Below are positions 28,393 through 38,985 of a stretch of DNA of 64,000 nt, one piece after another. The notes beneath the pieces were generated by a model. It had not been told where the DNA came from, ran no database searches, and saw only the letters and a program-made list of their open reading frames with translations. Source of the stretch: an uncultured Verrucomicrobiota bacterium. Its GTDB lineage: Bacteria > Verrucomicrobiota > Verrucomicrobiia > Opitutales > Seribacteraceae. Each line of letters starts with the position of its first letter. The first letter of the stretch is position 1. The translations under genes were made by a program, and so were the position numbers. The stretch is from NCBI GenBank assembly GCA_902612125.1, contig CACMBV010000001.1, forward strand, positions 124,001 to 188,000. Direction: 5' to 3'.

Positions 28393-29577
28393 ATGTTTCA
28401 ATCCAAACAGTTACTTCTTCACCCTAGACTGGGCAAAATCAGTACGCTACTGACATTCTGTGTTTGGTTGAATGCAGAAAATAATCATACCCAATGGAAC
28501 TGGCACGGTGCATTCCCCTGGGTTTACAGTGACGAGGATCAAGGCTGGCACTACTGGCATGCAGGAACTGACGGAAAATTTTACCGTTGGAAAGATTCAA
28601 ACCAGACTTGGTATCTCTATGATCAAGACTTAGACAAATGGACTGCTGTATCTGTGGTTGGGACTTCCAGTGAAGACTCCAAGAGCGACTCAACCGATAA
28701 ATCTGGATATGAAAATTGGTGGGATTATTACAACAAATCGGATGATTCATCCAAAGACAAGTCCTCCAATTCATCTGAAGATTCTAAAAGTCTCAGTTTA
28801 CAGCTCGATGGGCTTACCCGGGAATATTTACTTTATGTTCCCAGTTCATACGATGGTGGTTCAGCGGTCCCCCTCCTGTTTAACTTTCATGGTTACGGCG
28901 GTACCAGCAGTGGTCATCTTGCAACTGCGGATATGCGTGTGCTTGCCGACCAGGAAAATTTTCTTCTCTGTTATCCTCAGGGCTCCCCCGACAGTACAGG
29001 ATCCGGTCATTGGAATACCTCCCTGCCCGGTGGAGACAACAAAAGCAGTGCTGATGATACGGGTTTTGTAAGTGCCATGATCACATCCATTTCCACTAAC
29101 TACAAAGTAAATGCCAACCGTATCTACGCCTGTGGCTATTCAAACGGCGGCATGATGTCCTATTTTCTAGGCGGATTGATGAGCGACCAGATCGCTGCCA
29201 TCGGATCCGTTTCCGGTACGATGCTCGATGGTAATCCTGATCCCACCAACCCCGTCCCCATGATCAATCTTCACGGCACTGCCGATTATGTACTAGCCTA
29301 CTCAGGTGGGGATGGGAGTACATCCACCACCGATACTCTCACCTCCTGGGCCGCTTGGAATGGAGCAAGTACTACACCGGTGGTCACTACCATGAATTCC
29401 GGCAATCTTAGCGTGGAAAAATCCGTCTACTCCGATAGTAACGGCACTGCGTGGGTCGAACATTACAAAGTGATTAATGGCGGACATGTCTGGTTCAATC
29501 TTGATCTCAATGGTTCGGATACCAACCAGTTACTTTGGGACTTTTTTAAGCGGCACGATCTCAACGGCCCGCTTTAA
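28393..29577 (+). CDS. PHB depolymerase/LpqC-like esterase with an N-terminal aromatic-rich module
   Basis: 'REYLLYVPSSYDGGSAVPLLFNFHGYGGT', 'RIYACGYSNGGMMSYFLGG', 'MINLHGTADYVLAYSGG'. N-terminal 'WNWHGAFPWVYSDEDQGWHYWHAGTDGKFYRWKDSNQTWYLYDQDLDKW'. Confidence 0.85.
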   Translation: MFQSKQLLLHPRLGKISTLLTFCVWLNAENNHTQWNWHGAFPWVYSDEDQGWHYWHAGTDGKFYRWKDSNQTWYLYDQDLDKWTAVSVVGTSSEDSKSDSTDKSGYENWWDYYNKSDDSSKDKSSNSSEDSKSLSLQLDGLTREYLLYVPSSYDGGSAVPLLFNFHGYGGTSSGHLATADMRVLADQENFLLCYPQGSPDSTGSGHWNTSLPGGDNKSSADDTGFVSAMITSISTNYKVNANRIYACGYSNGGMMSYFLGGLMSDQIAAIGSVSGTMLDGNPDPTNPVPMINLHGTADYVLAYSGGDGSTSTTDTLTSWAAWNGASTTPVVTTMNSGNLSVEKSVYSDSNGTAWVEHYKVINGGHVWFNLDLNGSDTNQLLWDFFKRHDLNGPL

Positions 29578-29599
29578 AATAATTTTTGACTGCAGCTCT

Positions 29600-30757
29600 T
29601 TACTTAGCCGGGTTTTTAAACCAAACGACATTATGGCTACGCTGGCCGGCCACCAGGATATCTTTGTGCCCGTCACCATCCAGATCGGAGATCATGGTAT
29701 CGTAGGCCATTTGATCGCGACTTAGAATATGGCGGGTGAAGTTTCCCTTGCCATCATTTTCGTACCAGACTGCCAGCTTGGATTCATATCCAACGGTACT
29801 CATATCCATATCACCATCTCCATCAATATCTCCAAAATCGGTCGAGTGCGTGGAATCAATGGTATCATCAATCATATGCTGTTTCCACTCGGGAGCCTCA
29901 AACCATAATACCCCCACGCCGTGACCACGGGTTGCTAGGATGTCGATCTTACCGTCCCCATTCACATCCGCAGGGGCAGCATGCGTAGCTCCAAATTGTT
30001 CTCCGGCTCCAGGTAGCAATTCCTTTCGCCAGGGCTTGGTAATATCCGCCTGTGAATAATAAACGGCGAAATAATTTCCGTTTTCAAAGGGCTTACCCTT
30101 GGCCCCCATGGCAAAGTCAATTCGCCCGTCTTCGTTAACATCCCCAAAGTCGAAGTAATGACTGCCTCCCTGAGCCGTCCCTTTGGCCAGGGGAATGATC
30201 GTCCACTCCATAGGTTTCTTTTTTCTAAGCTTGGGCTTAAGCCAACAAACCGATCGGGAATAAGGTCCCTTGTCATCGCTAAAATCATTGGTGATCAAAT
30301 CATTCTTACCATCCTGGTTGATATCGAAGGAACGAAGGCAATGAACTCCAAAGATCTCATCGGTTATCAGGTGCATTTCCCAAGTAGTGTTGGTCGGATT
30401 TTGATCGGGGCATTCAAGCCAGAACACTTCCCGAACATAAGAACCCACAAAGTCAAGATCCCCATCCCCATCAACATCATGAAGGACACAATGAATACAG
30501 CGGGGTTTCATCTTTGCATATTTGGGCGTGGCTTCGGCAAATACGAAGGGCTGGTCATATTCAGGACCCAAATACATAAAGAATTTTCCTTCAGCCGAGA
30601 AGAGAATTTCCTGTTTCTCATCTCCGTCATAATCATGGGCAGTCGCCGAATTTACATGGGATCCGGAATAAATCTCCTGACTAGGCCAACCCGCATCTTT
30701 AGCCCATCCATTCGAGACAAACCAAAAGAGGCTAATGGAAAAGACTATTATGCTCAT
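29600..30757 (-). CDS. FG-GAP/VCBS-repeat beta-propeller protein, secreted
   Basis: Repeated Ca-loop motifs: DYDGDEKQEIL, DVDGDGDLDFVG, DINQDGKNDLI, DVNEDGRIDFAMG, DVNGDGKIDILAT, DIDGDGDMDM, DLDGDGHKDILVAG. Confidence 0.92.
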   Translation of the reverse strand: MSIIVFSISLFWFVSNGWAKDAGWPSQEIYSGSHVNSATAHDYDGDEKQEILFSAEGKFFMYLGPEYDQPFVFAEATPKYAKMKPRCIHCVLHDVDGDGDLDFVGSYVREVFWLECPDQNPTNTTWEMHLITDEIFGVHCLRSFDINQDGKNDLITNDFSDDKGPYSRSVCWLKPKLRKKKPMEWTIIPLAKGTAQGGSHYFDFGDVNEDGRIDFAMGAKGKPFENGNYFAVYYSQADITKPWRKELLPGAGEQFGATHAAPADVNGDGKIDILATRGHGVGVLWFEAPEWKQHMIDDTIDSTHSTDFGDIDGDGDMDMSTVGYESKLAVWYENDGKGNFTRHILSRDQMAYDTMISDLDGDGHKDILVAGQRSHNVVWFKNPAK

Positions 30758-30771
30758 ACAAGTTTTTCTGG

Positions 30772-32346
30772 TTACTTCCTACCTGACCAAAAGTCCGCAG
30801 TAGAATCGTAATTCGGGTTTGGCTTCATCATCTGGGCACCCACCCGGTTACGCCAACGATGAAGTTTGCGGAGCAGCTTATTGGCTTTCTCAACCTCGAT
30901 CTTGGCGAGGTCTTTTTGCTCTCCAATATCCTTGACCAGGTTAAACACTTGAACGGTTCCATTTTCAAAATATTCAAGCAGTTTGTAATCCCCGTCCCGA
31001 ATCGCACCTCCCGGACTTTGCATCCCATGGTTACTGTAATGTGGAAAATGCCAATAAATTGGCCCACGATCCATTTTCTTACCTTTAACTAAACGAGTTA
31101 TGCTCTTGCCATCAATCTTCTTGGGATCGTATGGAAAACCAAGCATTTCCAAAATGGTGGGGTAAAAATCAGTGCTGATAACCGGTTCATCGCAGATGAT
31201 ATTCTGCCTTCCCTGATGAGGCCATTTCACAATCATGGGAACCCGAACCCCGCCTTCATATAACCAGCCTTTAGCTCCACGCAAGGGAAGATTGGAACTC
31301 GAAGTCGCGGTATCCAATAGTTTTTGAGGAACCACCCGGGCCGGGGTTCCATTCATCACCGACATACCCCCATTGTCAGACATAAAGAATACAATGGTGT
31401 TTTCCACCAAGCCATGCTCCTTTAACTTAGCCATCAAGGTACCCAGGCTCTGATCCACCGCTTCCACCATTCCAGCGAACTGGACATTATCCTGCTTCTG
31501 TTTCACTTTCACCAAATCATTGGGGTAGGATTTATAACTATTGGCATAAAGAGGGCGTTTGATCAGTTCGTCCAATTCGGCCCGGGTGGGAAATGTTTGG
31601 CTATCCGGGTTGCCTTCGAGAATATAATCGGGCCCGGGCTGGGGTTTCATTCTTGCCAATTTCTTTTTGTATTTTTCCACGAGGTCCGGACGACCATGAA
31701 TGGGATCATGGACCGAGAAGTGGGACATGAAGAGAAGGAATGGCTTGTCCTTGTTGTCATCGATGTAGTTGGCCGCCAATTCCGCCAGGCGATCGGTGAC
31801 ATACTCGCCTCCATCCAGACCGGGAATTTTCTTGGGATTGTAGAATCCCCTCCGGCCCAGGTTGGAATTCACGGAATGGGGAACATGAAGATCAAAGCCA
31901 TGTTCGGTTGGACTGGTGTCCCTGCCCAAGTGCCACTTACCAAACAGTGCGGTGGCGTAACCTTCCTTCTTCAAAACCTCAGCCAGAGTGTTCTCCTTGG
32001 GATCCAGAGCCATGGCTTTGTCCGGGTTTAATAATATCTGGTATGGTCGATCGGATCGACCATTGAGCCACTCAGTTAAGTTCATAGTGGCAGGATACTT
32101 CCCAGTGAGAATGCTAGCCCGGGTGGGGGAACAAACATGACAGGCAGCATACCCGGAGGTAAACTTCACCCCCTCCTTGGCCAATTGGTCAATATGAGGC
32201 GTTTCATAAAAAGAGGATCCGTAACAAGCCACATCGGACCAGCCTAGGTCATCGACGAGAAAGAAAACAACATTTGGCTTCCCAGCCGAAATCTGAAAAG
32301 TACCAAAAGCGAATAGACAAAGAAAAAATGAATTTACATTTCTCAT
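30772..32346 (-). CDS. Sulfatase (arylsulfatase A-like)
   Basis: 'KPNVVFFLVDDLGWSDVACYGSSFYETPHID', C-S-P-T-R (HVCSPTRASILTGKYP), 'GKWHLG', 'FMSDNGG'. Confidence 0.94.
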   Translation of the reverse strand: MRNVNSFFLCLFAFGTFQISAGKPNVVFFLVDDLGWSDVACYGSSFYETPHIDQLAKEGVKFTSGYAACHVCSPTRASILTGKYPATMNLTEWLNGRSDRPYQILLNPDKAMALDPKENTLAEVLKKEGYATALFGKWHLGRDTSPTEHGFDLHVPHSVNSNLGRRGFYNPKKIPGLDGGEYVTDRLAELAANYIDDNKDKPFLLFMSHFSVHDPIHGRPDLVEKYKKKLARMKPQPGPDYILEGNPDSQTFPTRAELDELIKRPLYANSYKSYPNDLVKVKQKQDNVQFAGMVEAVDQSLGTLMAKLKEHGLVENTIVFFMSDNGGMSVMNGTPARVVPQKLLDTATSSSNLPLRGAKGWLYEGGVRVPMIVKWPHQGRQNIICDEPVISTDFYPTILEMLGFPYDPKKIDGKSITRLVKGKKMDRGPIYWHFPHYSNHGMQSPGGAIRDGDYKLLEYFENGTVQVFNLVKDIGEQKDLAKIEVEKANKLLRKLHRWRNRVGAQMMKPNPNYDSTADFWSGRK

Positions 32347-34229
32347 TTGGCATCTCCTTTGCGGTTAACATAAGCATAATAAGCACTCAGCATGATTCCA
32401 TCTCTCCCCTTAAACCAGGTATGGAGAGCGGTTGGGCCTTTCTTCAGGTTCATGGTGAAGATTACACCCTTGTCCTTGGGTGTGACCCGTTTGGTTAAAC
32501 CTTCGAACTGGTAGGACTTCTTTTCAGAAATCTTCAAGTGGTTATGTCCGCTGACGAATAACATTGCCTGAGTGATGGGCAAGGCCGTGCCACTGCCATC
32601 AGGCAAGGTTCCGCTGACTGTTCCGCCCGCTTCCTTGGGCCAGCGTCGCAGCTCAATCTCGTACTCTCCTGCCCTCGCCACATCAATGAGCCAATATCCA
32701 TTTTTCAATACTCCCCTCCGGATTTGCCCCTGCTGATCGACAAAGACATCGAGCCATTCGGTGGCTGATAATTTGCTCGGGTTCTCGTACTTGGATCCTA
32801 CGATTATCCTCTGTTCCTGATTTGCCAAATCCTTCACCCCTTCCCACCAGGAGTATAATTGCCGGCGCATTTTGGCCACCACTGTGGGGTAATGATCAAT
32901 TACATTTTCCTGCTGCAAGGGGTCCGATGCGAGGTCATAGAGTTCACGATCTTCAAGCAGTCGCCAGCGTTTCCAGAGCACCGCAGCCTGATCGGCCCGC
33001 ATCTGAGTCTGAGAATGAGGCGAAGGGTAATTGGAAAACCCAGGCATGCGACTGTAGTTAATGATTAGAATACGATTCTGGGGAACCTGTTCTTTCCCTT
33101 GAAGGACAGTGGCCAGACTGATGCCGTCAAACTTGGCATTTTTCTTAGGTTTGATTCCGCATAAATCCAACAGGGTGGGCAACAGGTCCTGAACCTGAGT
33201 AAGGCCACTCACATCGCGGGGTTTACCAAATCCACCTTTTGGCCAGCGAATAAAACAGGGTACCCGATGTCCACCCTCCCAGATCTCGGTTTTTTTTCCC
33301 CGCATACCGGCATTGAAATACTGGGGCCCGAGTAGACTTCCATTGTCGGTCTTGAAGATTAAAATCGTATCTTCGGCCAGGTTCTCGTCTTCCAAGAATT
33401 TCATGAGCTTGCCCATATTCCAGTCGATATTGCGGATCATCCCCAAATAGAGAGCGAGGCGTTTTTTGAGACCAATATCCAAGTGATCGAATTTGGTCTG
33501 AGCAAGCAGCTTGGCAATCTCCTCTCGGTCCTCTTCCTTTGGCCAGAAGGGACCGTGTGGGGTGTTAGTGGCAAGATAACACATGAACGGCTTATTACTT
33601 TTCGCAGACTGCGACATAAATCGCTTCGCCTCATTAAAAAAAACGTCCGCACAATAGCCTTTGAACCGCTTTTCCTTCCCGTTTTGAATGTAAACATCGT
33701 CAAAATAATCATTACCCCAATAGGCGGGAACGGAGGGAATCGATGATGAAGGATACCAGACACTTTCCTGAAAACCCCGGTCCTGTGGCCTGAAGGGATA
33801 ATTGGCTCCGAGGTGCCATTTTCCAAACACTCCCGTAGAATAGCCCGCTTCCCCGTAAAAATCGGCAATGGTGGAAACTTCGGGTCGAAGGAGGGCCCGA
33901 CCGCTGCTGACATTAACCGCTCCGTTTCGAGCAGCATCCAAACCGGTAAGAAGTTGACCACGGGTGGGAGTACACATGGGTGCCACATGATAATCGGACA
34001 GACGAATGCTCTGCTGATAAAGACGGTCGAGATTTGGGGTCTGCAGGACCGGATTGCCATGAGCGGAGATTTCGGGATATCCCTGATCGTCAGTCATAAT
34101 GATTAAGACATTGGGACGGGCAACGACTGGCAAGCAAAGACAAGCAAGAACACCTATTAAAAAAGAATTTCGCACTTGGTTGTTCACGAAGTGTAATGCG
34201 GAATTCCTGAAAAGTAGTAAGATATGCAT
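32343..34229 (-). CDS. Sulfatase (arylsulfatase) with extended C-terminal domain
   Basis: 'RPNVLIIMTDDQGYPEISAHGNP', C-T-P-T-R (PMCTPTRGQLLTG), 'GVFGKWHLGANYP', 'FKTDNGSLLG'; 4-bp ATGA overlap with the next ORF. Confidence 0.93.
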   Translation of the reverse strand: MHILLLFRNSALHFVNNQVRNSFLIGVLACLCLPVVARPNVLIIMTDDQGYPEISAHGNPVLQTPNLDRLYQQSIRLSDYHVAPMCTPTRGQLLTGLDAARNGAVNVSSGRALLRPEVSTIADFYGEAGYSTGVFGKWHLGANYPFRPQDRGFQESVWYPSSSIPSVPAYWGNDYFDDVYIQNGKEKRFKGYCADVFFNEAKRFMSQSAKSNKPFMCYLATNTPHGPFWPKEEDREEIAKLLAQTKFDHLDIGLKKRLALYLGMIRNIDWNMGKLMKFLEDENLAEDTILIFKTDNGSLLGPQYFNAGMRGKKTEIWEGGHRVPCFIRWPKGGFGKPRDVSGLTQVQDLLPTLLDLCGIKPKKNAKFDGISLATVLQGKEQVPQNRILIINYSRMPGFSNYPSPHSQTQMRADQAAVLWKRWRLLEDRELYDLASDPLQQENVIDHYPTVVAKMRRQLYSWWEGVKDLANQEQRIIVGSKYENPSKLSATEWLDVFVDQQGQIRRGVLKNGYWLIDVARAGEYEIELRRWPKEAGGTVSGTLPDGSGTALPITQAMLFVSGHNHLKISEKKSYQFEGLTKRVTPKDKGVIFTMNLKKGPTALHTWFKGRDGIMLSAYYAYVNRKGDAK

Positions 34230-34273
34230 CTAAGTCTTTTGATTTCCATGCAGCTTAAAGATGAATTTGATTC

Positions 34274-35773
34274 CTAGGGATTAAAGGATGTTGGCATGGG
34301 GTCAACCTTCCAACCGGGAAACTTGGGAGCCCTGTAGAAGGGATAATAGTCCCACAAAGCCGGTTTACCGGTAAGCCTAGGATCTCCGGTCTTTGTGAGA
34401 TGCTGATGGAGTCGTTTTCTAAGTTGGGAAAGAATTTCCTCAAATTCACTTTGGTCGGCATGGTTGCGAAGTTGATACTGATCATCCGAGATCCTGTAGA
34501 GTTCCTCTGCGGGTCGCTTTCCAAAAGCAAGATTTGCGAACTTGGAATATTTGGGATCATCCATCATCACGGTTTTAGTGGGTGAAGGATCCACTTCTCC
34601 GTAGCGGATGTGACGAACACAATGTTTTCTTTCAGGAGATCCAGCCGGCCAACGACCAGGGTCAAAATTCCTAATGTAAAGATAATCCTTTGTCCGGATG
34701 GCCCGGCAGGGATATCCCTTGCCACCCTCCCGGCAACCGGCATGTCTTTCCATGGCAATAAAAGCAGATTCTCTTACTATCTTGGTCTTATCTTTAAATA
34801 TATCCGCCAGTCCTTTTCCGGTCATCATTTTGGGAACCGAAATTCCGGCAGCCTGCAAAAAAGTGGGACCCAGGTCACTCAAGTTTACCAATGCTTGAGA
34901 AACCCGTCCGGGTTTTCGAATTCCTTTGGGCCAACGAATGGCGAGTGGAACATGAGTACCGGCATCGTATAAACTGGCTTTGGCTCTAGGGAATGGCATA
35001 CCATGATCACTGGTTACTACCACGATGGTGTTATCCAATTGACCAAGCTTTTCGAGGGAATCAATGGCACGGACGACCATCTTGTCGAAATATTCAACTT
35101 CAACAAAATAATCGAGGATATCATTCCGAACGATAAAATTGTCGGGAAAAATTCCGGGAACAATCACATTGGCCTCGTCCTTTCCAGTACGTTTTCCTGC
35201 TCCCCTTTCATATGCTCGGTGAGGTTCACTCGTTCCCAGCCAGAAGCAAAAGGGTTGCCCCTCTTTTACCTGTGCGAGAAAATCATCAAAGTTAGCGGCG
35301 TAGTCCGTATTCCTGATCCATTTGAATGGCGGCTTTAGTTTTCTATTATCAAACTCCATACCGGCGGGATTGGTATCACGCCCGCCCGCAGAGAGACGCC
35401 CGGGGCTCCACGCTTTCCCGGTGAAACCTACCGAATACCCAGCCTGGGCCAAGGCCTCCGGGTAGGTGATGAACTTCTTTGGAAGTGTGCTCCAAAGGTT
35501 ACCCGCTTCTTCCAATCGCCAGATCGGCTGGCCGGTAAGGATGGCACTGCGGGACGGGCCACAGGTAGGCGCGTCGCAAAATGCTTGGGTAAAACGGATT
35601 CCCTCCCTCGCAACCCGGTCAAATGCAGGGGTCTTAACTACCGGGTCTCCATTCGCTCCGGTATGGGCGTAGGACTGATCATCGGATATGCAAAAAAGAA
35701 TATTGGGACGCTGATCCGCGGATAAAATCCATACCGATAGAAAAAAGAGCAAAGATCGTGAGAATGCTCTCAC
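34274..35773 (-). CDS. Sulfatase (heparan N-sulfatase-like)
   Basis: 'RPNILFCISDDQSYAHTGANGDPVVKTPAFDRV', C-G-P-S-R (PTCGPSRSAILTGQPIWRLEEAGNLWSTLP), 'VVTSDHGMPFPRAKASLYDAGTHVPLAIRWP'. Confidence 0.94.
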   Translation of the reverse strand: MRAFSRSLLFFLSVWILSADQRPNILFCISDDQSYAHTGANGDPVVKTPAFDRVAREGIRFTQAFCDAPTCGPSRSAILTGQPIWRLEEAGNLWSTLPKKFITYPEALAQAGYSVGFTGKAWSPGRLSAGGRDTNPAGMEFDNRKLKPPFKWIRNTDYAANFDDFLAQVKEGQPFCFWLGTSEPHRAYERGAGKRTGKDEANVIVPGIFPDNFIVRNDILDYFVEVEYFDKMVVRAIDSLEKLGQLDNTIVVVTSDHGMPFPRAKASLYDAGTHVPLAIRWPKGIRKPGRVSQALVNLSDLGPTFLQAAGISVPKMMTGKGLADIFKDKTKIVRESAFIAMERHAGCREGGKGYPCRAIRTKDYLYIRNFDPGRWPAGSPERKHCVRHIRYGEVDPSPTKTVMMDDPKYSKFANLAFGKRPAEELYRISDDQYQLRNHADQSEFEEILSQLRKRLHQHLTKTGDPRLTGKPALWDYYPFYRAPKFPGWKVDPMPTSFNP

Positions 35774-38700
35774 GACTTCTTTTTCTTCACAATGACCGGA
35801 TCCAAGTTGGCTTCAATCTCAATGTGATCCGGAGTGGATGAGCTCACCCCATCTTCAGGTACTTCCATACCGGCAGTCCAAAGAATCGCATTGAGCATAA
35901 TCTTACGATAATTATCGTCTTGCCAGCTAACATGATTATGCCCGCCGGTAAATCCAAAGCCTCGCCCACCTTCTGGTCGTTCATAGGCCCAGGCAACATG
36001 TTGGCTCTCCCCATTGGCCACTGCCTTGCGTACCGCCGGGTTTCCACTGCGTATACCATCCGGTCGCTTCAGGGTTTCCAGGGGGGGGACATCGGTGAGA
36101 ATGGCAGTAAATCCGGTTCGATCCTCTACGAAACGCATATGATAATACCACTCATCATCCACACTAAAGGGTTGTACACCGTTCCAAATAGAATGCTTGC
36201 GGGGCATAAAGTTTGGTTTCCAATGAGGATTCACCGACCAGTTAAGGTCACAGAAGCCACCCATCCATTGGAGAAACTTATCTCCAGGAGCTCCACTGAC
36301 CGCTTCGGTTGCCCAGTGGATCATGATCACTCCAATTCCTTTTTTCATCAGGGCATCAAATTCCTTAAGCTTAGGATTGAGTAAGTGATTCCCATGCCCG
36401 GTACAAAAGACCACGATGGTGGAGGCATCATGGAGAACGGATTCATCCTTGGGATACCCTATGTCCTCCAAGACCACAGCCTTGATGGGCAAATCGGACT
36501 CGTTCAACCGCTTGGCCAGAATCATATTTCCCGCCCGATGCTCGTGCTTCATCCACCCGTGGCTGGGCTTGCCTGAAATAAAGACCACCTTTTTCTTTTT
36601 GGGAGCCACTGAGTTTTTGAGACTAGCAAGAGGCATCGTGCTCAGTTTGACTTCATGCCAGTAGCCCCACTCGTTTCGCCAATCTGTAGGATAATTCTCC
36701 AATTGAAGATGGATCTCTTTACCCGCGTAATGAGATAAATCCACTTCGTGCGTAAGCCATTCATCAATTACTGTCCTGGAAGAAACTTCGGCCTTGGAGA
36801 CGATCTTTCCGTTTATCTTAACCCGTAATTCCCAGTCTCCATGTGGGTGATGGCTGACGGTGGCATGCAGAATCGTTTTCAAATCTTCTTGTATCTTCAA
36901 CTTGCGACTCAGGATCGAGGGAACTCTTTTCCAAATCGGATGGGTTCGGGTGGCAGTCTTATTGCGAAAGCTCTCAAAGCGTACCACTCCACCCTCTCCT
37001 GAGCCGTTAATGGAAAATTTATGAGCCGCTTTTTGAATCAGTTTTTGCCAATTGGCCAGGTTTGATTTTGAGGACTGCGGTTGGTTGGACTTGTGAACGG
37101 TTTTTCCACCGAGCAGTCGGCGGGGCGTGAACTCCTGTAATCGGGGAAGGTCGGATGCAGAGGCCAAAGCCATGGACTTTTGCGGGTTTTGGACCACCAT
37201 GGGCTCCAAGGCCAACCAAAGCATGCGAGGAATGTTGTTATCTTCCATATCTTCCCCAAACTTGGATAAGGATTCCAAAATATTCCAGCGCTGATCATGA
37301 GGCATACGCTGGAGGGCGCTAGCCAGATAGAGTCGCACCACGGGCGACTTTTCCGATTTTGCCATTTGTGCAAATTTTGAGCGTATCACTTCGGAAGGAT
37401 GTTTGTTTTCAGCGAGTAATTGAATGGTCCAGGCCCGAATGTACTCCTCGGAATCACTGAGGAGGGAAAGCCCATGCTCCTCAGTAATTCCATTAGTCAC
37501 ATGAAGAGCCCATAAAGCACGCAAGCGTTTACCAACGGTTTTGGCATTTTTCAGCATGGACTTGAGTTTTAGATGAACAGAGGAGTTGCTGAGCGTACCG
37601 GAAATCGTGCGGTGATGAAGAATCGTGCGGGACTGACGAACATACCAGTCATTAGAATGTGCCTGCATCTCAACAAGTTCGACATCACTAAGCTTATTCA
37701 AATCGAAGGCTTTAGGACCTTTCACTCCTTTGGGCATAATGCGGTAGACTCGAGCTGAATTGGCGAATCGAATCTCATTTCCGCAGATATTTTGATCGTG
37801 CCAATCCAAAATGTAAATCCCACCGTCTGGACCGGTATCCACACTGAATCCTACCCAGGCCAAATCGTTTGCGAGCAGGAAGTCAGGACCATGCTTGCCG
37901 ATGAAGCTCGACCCCTTGGGCACCATGTAGTCGATTAAAACCGCATGTTGATGAATATTGCACATGAAAAGTTGATCGCGGTATTTCTCAGGAAAAACAT
38001 CCGCCAAGTAGAAACGGGCACCCCCATGAGCAGACTTATGAACATGGTCGCGAATAGTCTTGATATTATCGTACACATAGGGATTCACATTCTGCTTACT
38101 TTGCTTATGATAAACACCTCCCTGCACGACATGGAAGAGATGGGGAATCACACAACAGGTGGCAAAGCCCTGCCCCATATCATTAAAATCAAAGCCCCAA
38201 GGGTTGGATAGACCCTCGGCAAAAATCTCAAACTCCTTGGAATGGGGATGAAAGCGCCAGATCCCGGCATCAATGAATTTCCGGTCTTCCTCCTTGGCAC
38301 CCGGACTTCCAACCAGCGATTGGGTAAAAACACCATGACATCCATACAGCCAACCGTCCGGACCCCATATGAAACTGTTTAGGGTTTCATGACGATCCTG
38401 AATGCCCCAGCCATCGAGCAGGACTTCATGAGGACCATCGGGTTTGTCATCCCCGTCGGCATCAGGAATGAAGATCAGTTCGGGAGGCATGCCAACATAG
38501 ACCCCGCCCATACCCACAGCAATACCAGAGCTGAAAGAAAGGTTTTCGGTAAAAGTCTTCTTCTTATCAAAAACACCATCCGCGTCCACATCCTCAAAAA
38601 TTTGAATGCGGTTTCGCATGTCGGCGCTATGTTTTTTCCGGGTTTGATAATTGTAATTTTCCAAGGTCCAAAGCCGCCCGCGGAAATCAAAACAAAAAGC

Positions 38701-38877
38701 TATGGCTTCGCCAATGTCCGGCTCGGCCACGAAGGCCTTGACCTCAAAACCTTTCAGAGTCTTCATCTTGGTAATGGCCTCTTCGGGAGTGAGAAAGGGT
38801 GCGTCACTGGTCTTAGGCTCCGCCCACATTAGGAAGAGAGGAAGAATCAAAAGGAAAGGTAAGACATAAGACTTCAT
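35770..38877 (-). CDS. Putative membrane-bound dehydrogenase domain (TIGR02604-like) fused to a C-terminal ThuA-like domain
   Basis: 'GFEVKAFVAEPDIGEAIAFCFDFRGRLWTLENYNY', 'DGWLYGCHGVFTQSLVG', 'GLSNPWGFDFNDMGQGFATCC'. C-terminal 'KKVVFISGKPSHGWMKHEHRAGNMILAKRLNESD...GFTGGHNHVSWQDDNYRKIMLNAILWTAGMEVP' (ThuA). Confidence 0.88.
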   Translation of the reverse strand: MKSYVLPFLLILPLFLMWAEPKTSDAPFLTPEEAITKMKTLKGFEVKAFVAEPDIGEAIAFCFDFRGRLWTLENYNYQTRKKHSADMRNRIQIFEDVDADGVFDKKKTFTENLSFSSGIAVGMGGVYVGMPPELIFIPDADGDDKPDGPHEVLLDGWGIQDRHETLNSFIWGPDGWLYGCHGVFTQSLVGSPGAKEEDRKFIDAGIWRFHPHSKEFEIFAEGLSNPWGFDFNDMGQGFATCCVIPHLFHVVQGGVYHKQSKQNVNPYVYDNIKTIRDHVHKSAHGGARFYLADVFPEKYRDQLFMCNIHQHAVLIDYMVPKGSSFIGKHGPDFLLANDLAWVGFSVDTGPDGGIYILDWHDQNICGNEIRFANSARVYRIMPKGVKGPKAFDLNKLSDVELVEMQAHSNDWYVRQSRTILHHRTISGTLSNSSVHLKLKSMLKNAKTVGKRLRALWALHVTNGITEEHGLSLLSDSEEYIRAWTIQLLAENKHPSEVIRSKFAQMAKSEKSPVVRLYLASALQRMPHDQRWNILESLSKFGEDMEDNNIPRMLWLALEPMVVQNPQKSMALASASDLPRLQEFTPRRLLGGKTVHKSNQPQSSKSNLANWQKLIQKAAHKFSINGSGEGGVVRFESFRNKTATRTHPIWKRVPSILSRKLKIQEDLKTILHATVSHHPHGDWELRVKINGKIVSKAEVSSRTVIDEWLTHEVDLSHYAGKEIHLQLENYPTDWRNEWGYWHEVKLSTMPLASLKNSVAPKKKKVVFISGKPSHGWMKHEHRAGNMILAKRLNESDLPIKAVVLEDIGYPKDESVLHDASTIVVFCTGHGNHLLNPKLKEFDALMKKGIGVIMIHWATEAVSGAPGDKFLQWMGGFCDLNWSVNPHWKPNFMPRKHSIWNGVQPFSVDDEWYYHMRFVEDRTGFTAILTDVPPLETLKRPDGIRSGNPAVRKAVANGESQHVAWAYERPEGGRGFGFTGGHNHVSWQDDNYRKIMLNAILWTAGMEVPEDGVSSSTPDHIEIEANLDPVIVKKKKS

Positions 38878-38985
38878 GGTAGCAGGGTTGATTTTACGGT
38901 TCTTATGCAGGCGAGGGAACTTGGAATCAATTTATTTTGTATCTCTTGGATCATGCATAGATAAAGGGTATATCCATAGGATCGG

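Noticed and set aside
30158-30811. 217-aa + strand ORF
   Set aside because: Antisense to the FG-GAP gene and the end of a sulfatase; low-complexity composition, no family.
33437-34060. 207-aa - strand ORF
   Set aside because: Alternate frame inside a sulfatase gene that has clear catalytic motifs.
38389-38832. 147-aa + strand ORF (and 35920-36384 +)
   Set aside because: Antisense to the dehydrogenase-ThuA gene; no domain evidence.
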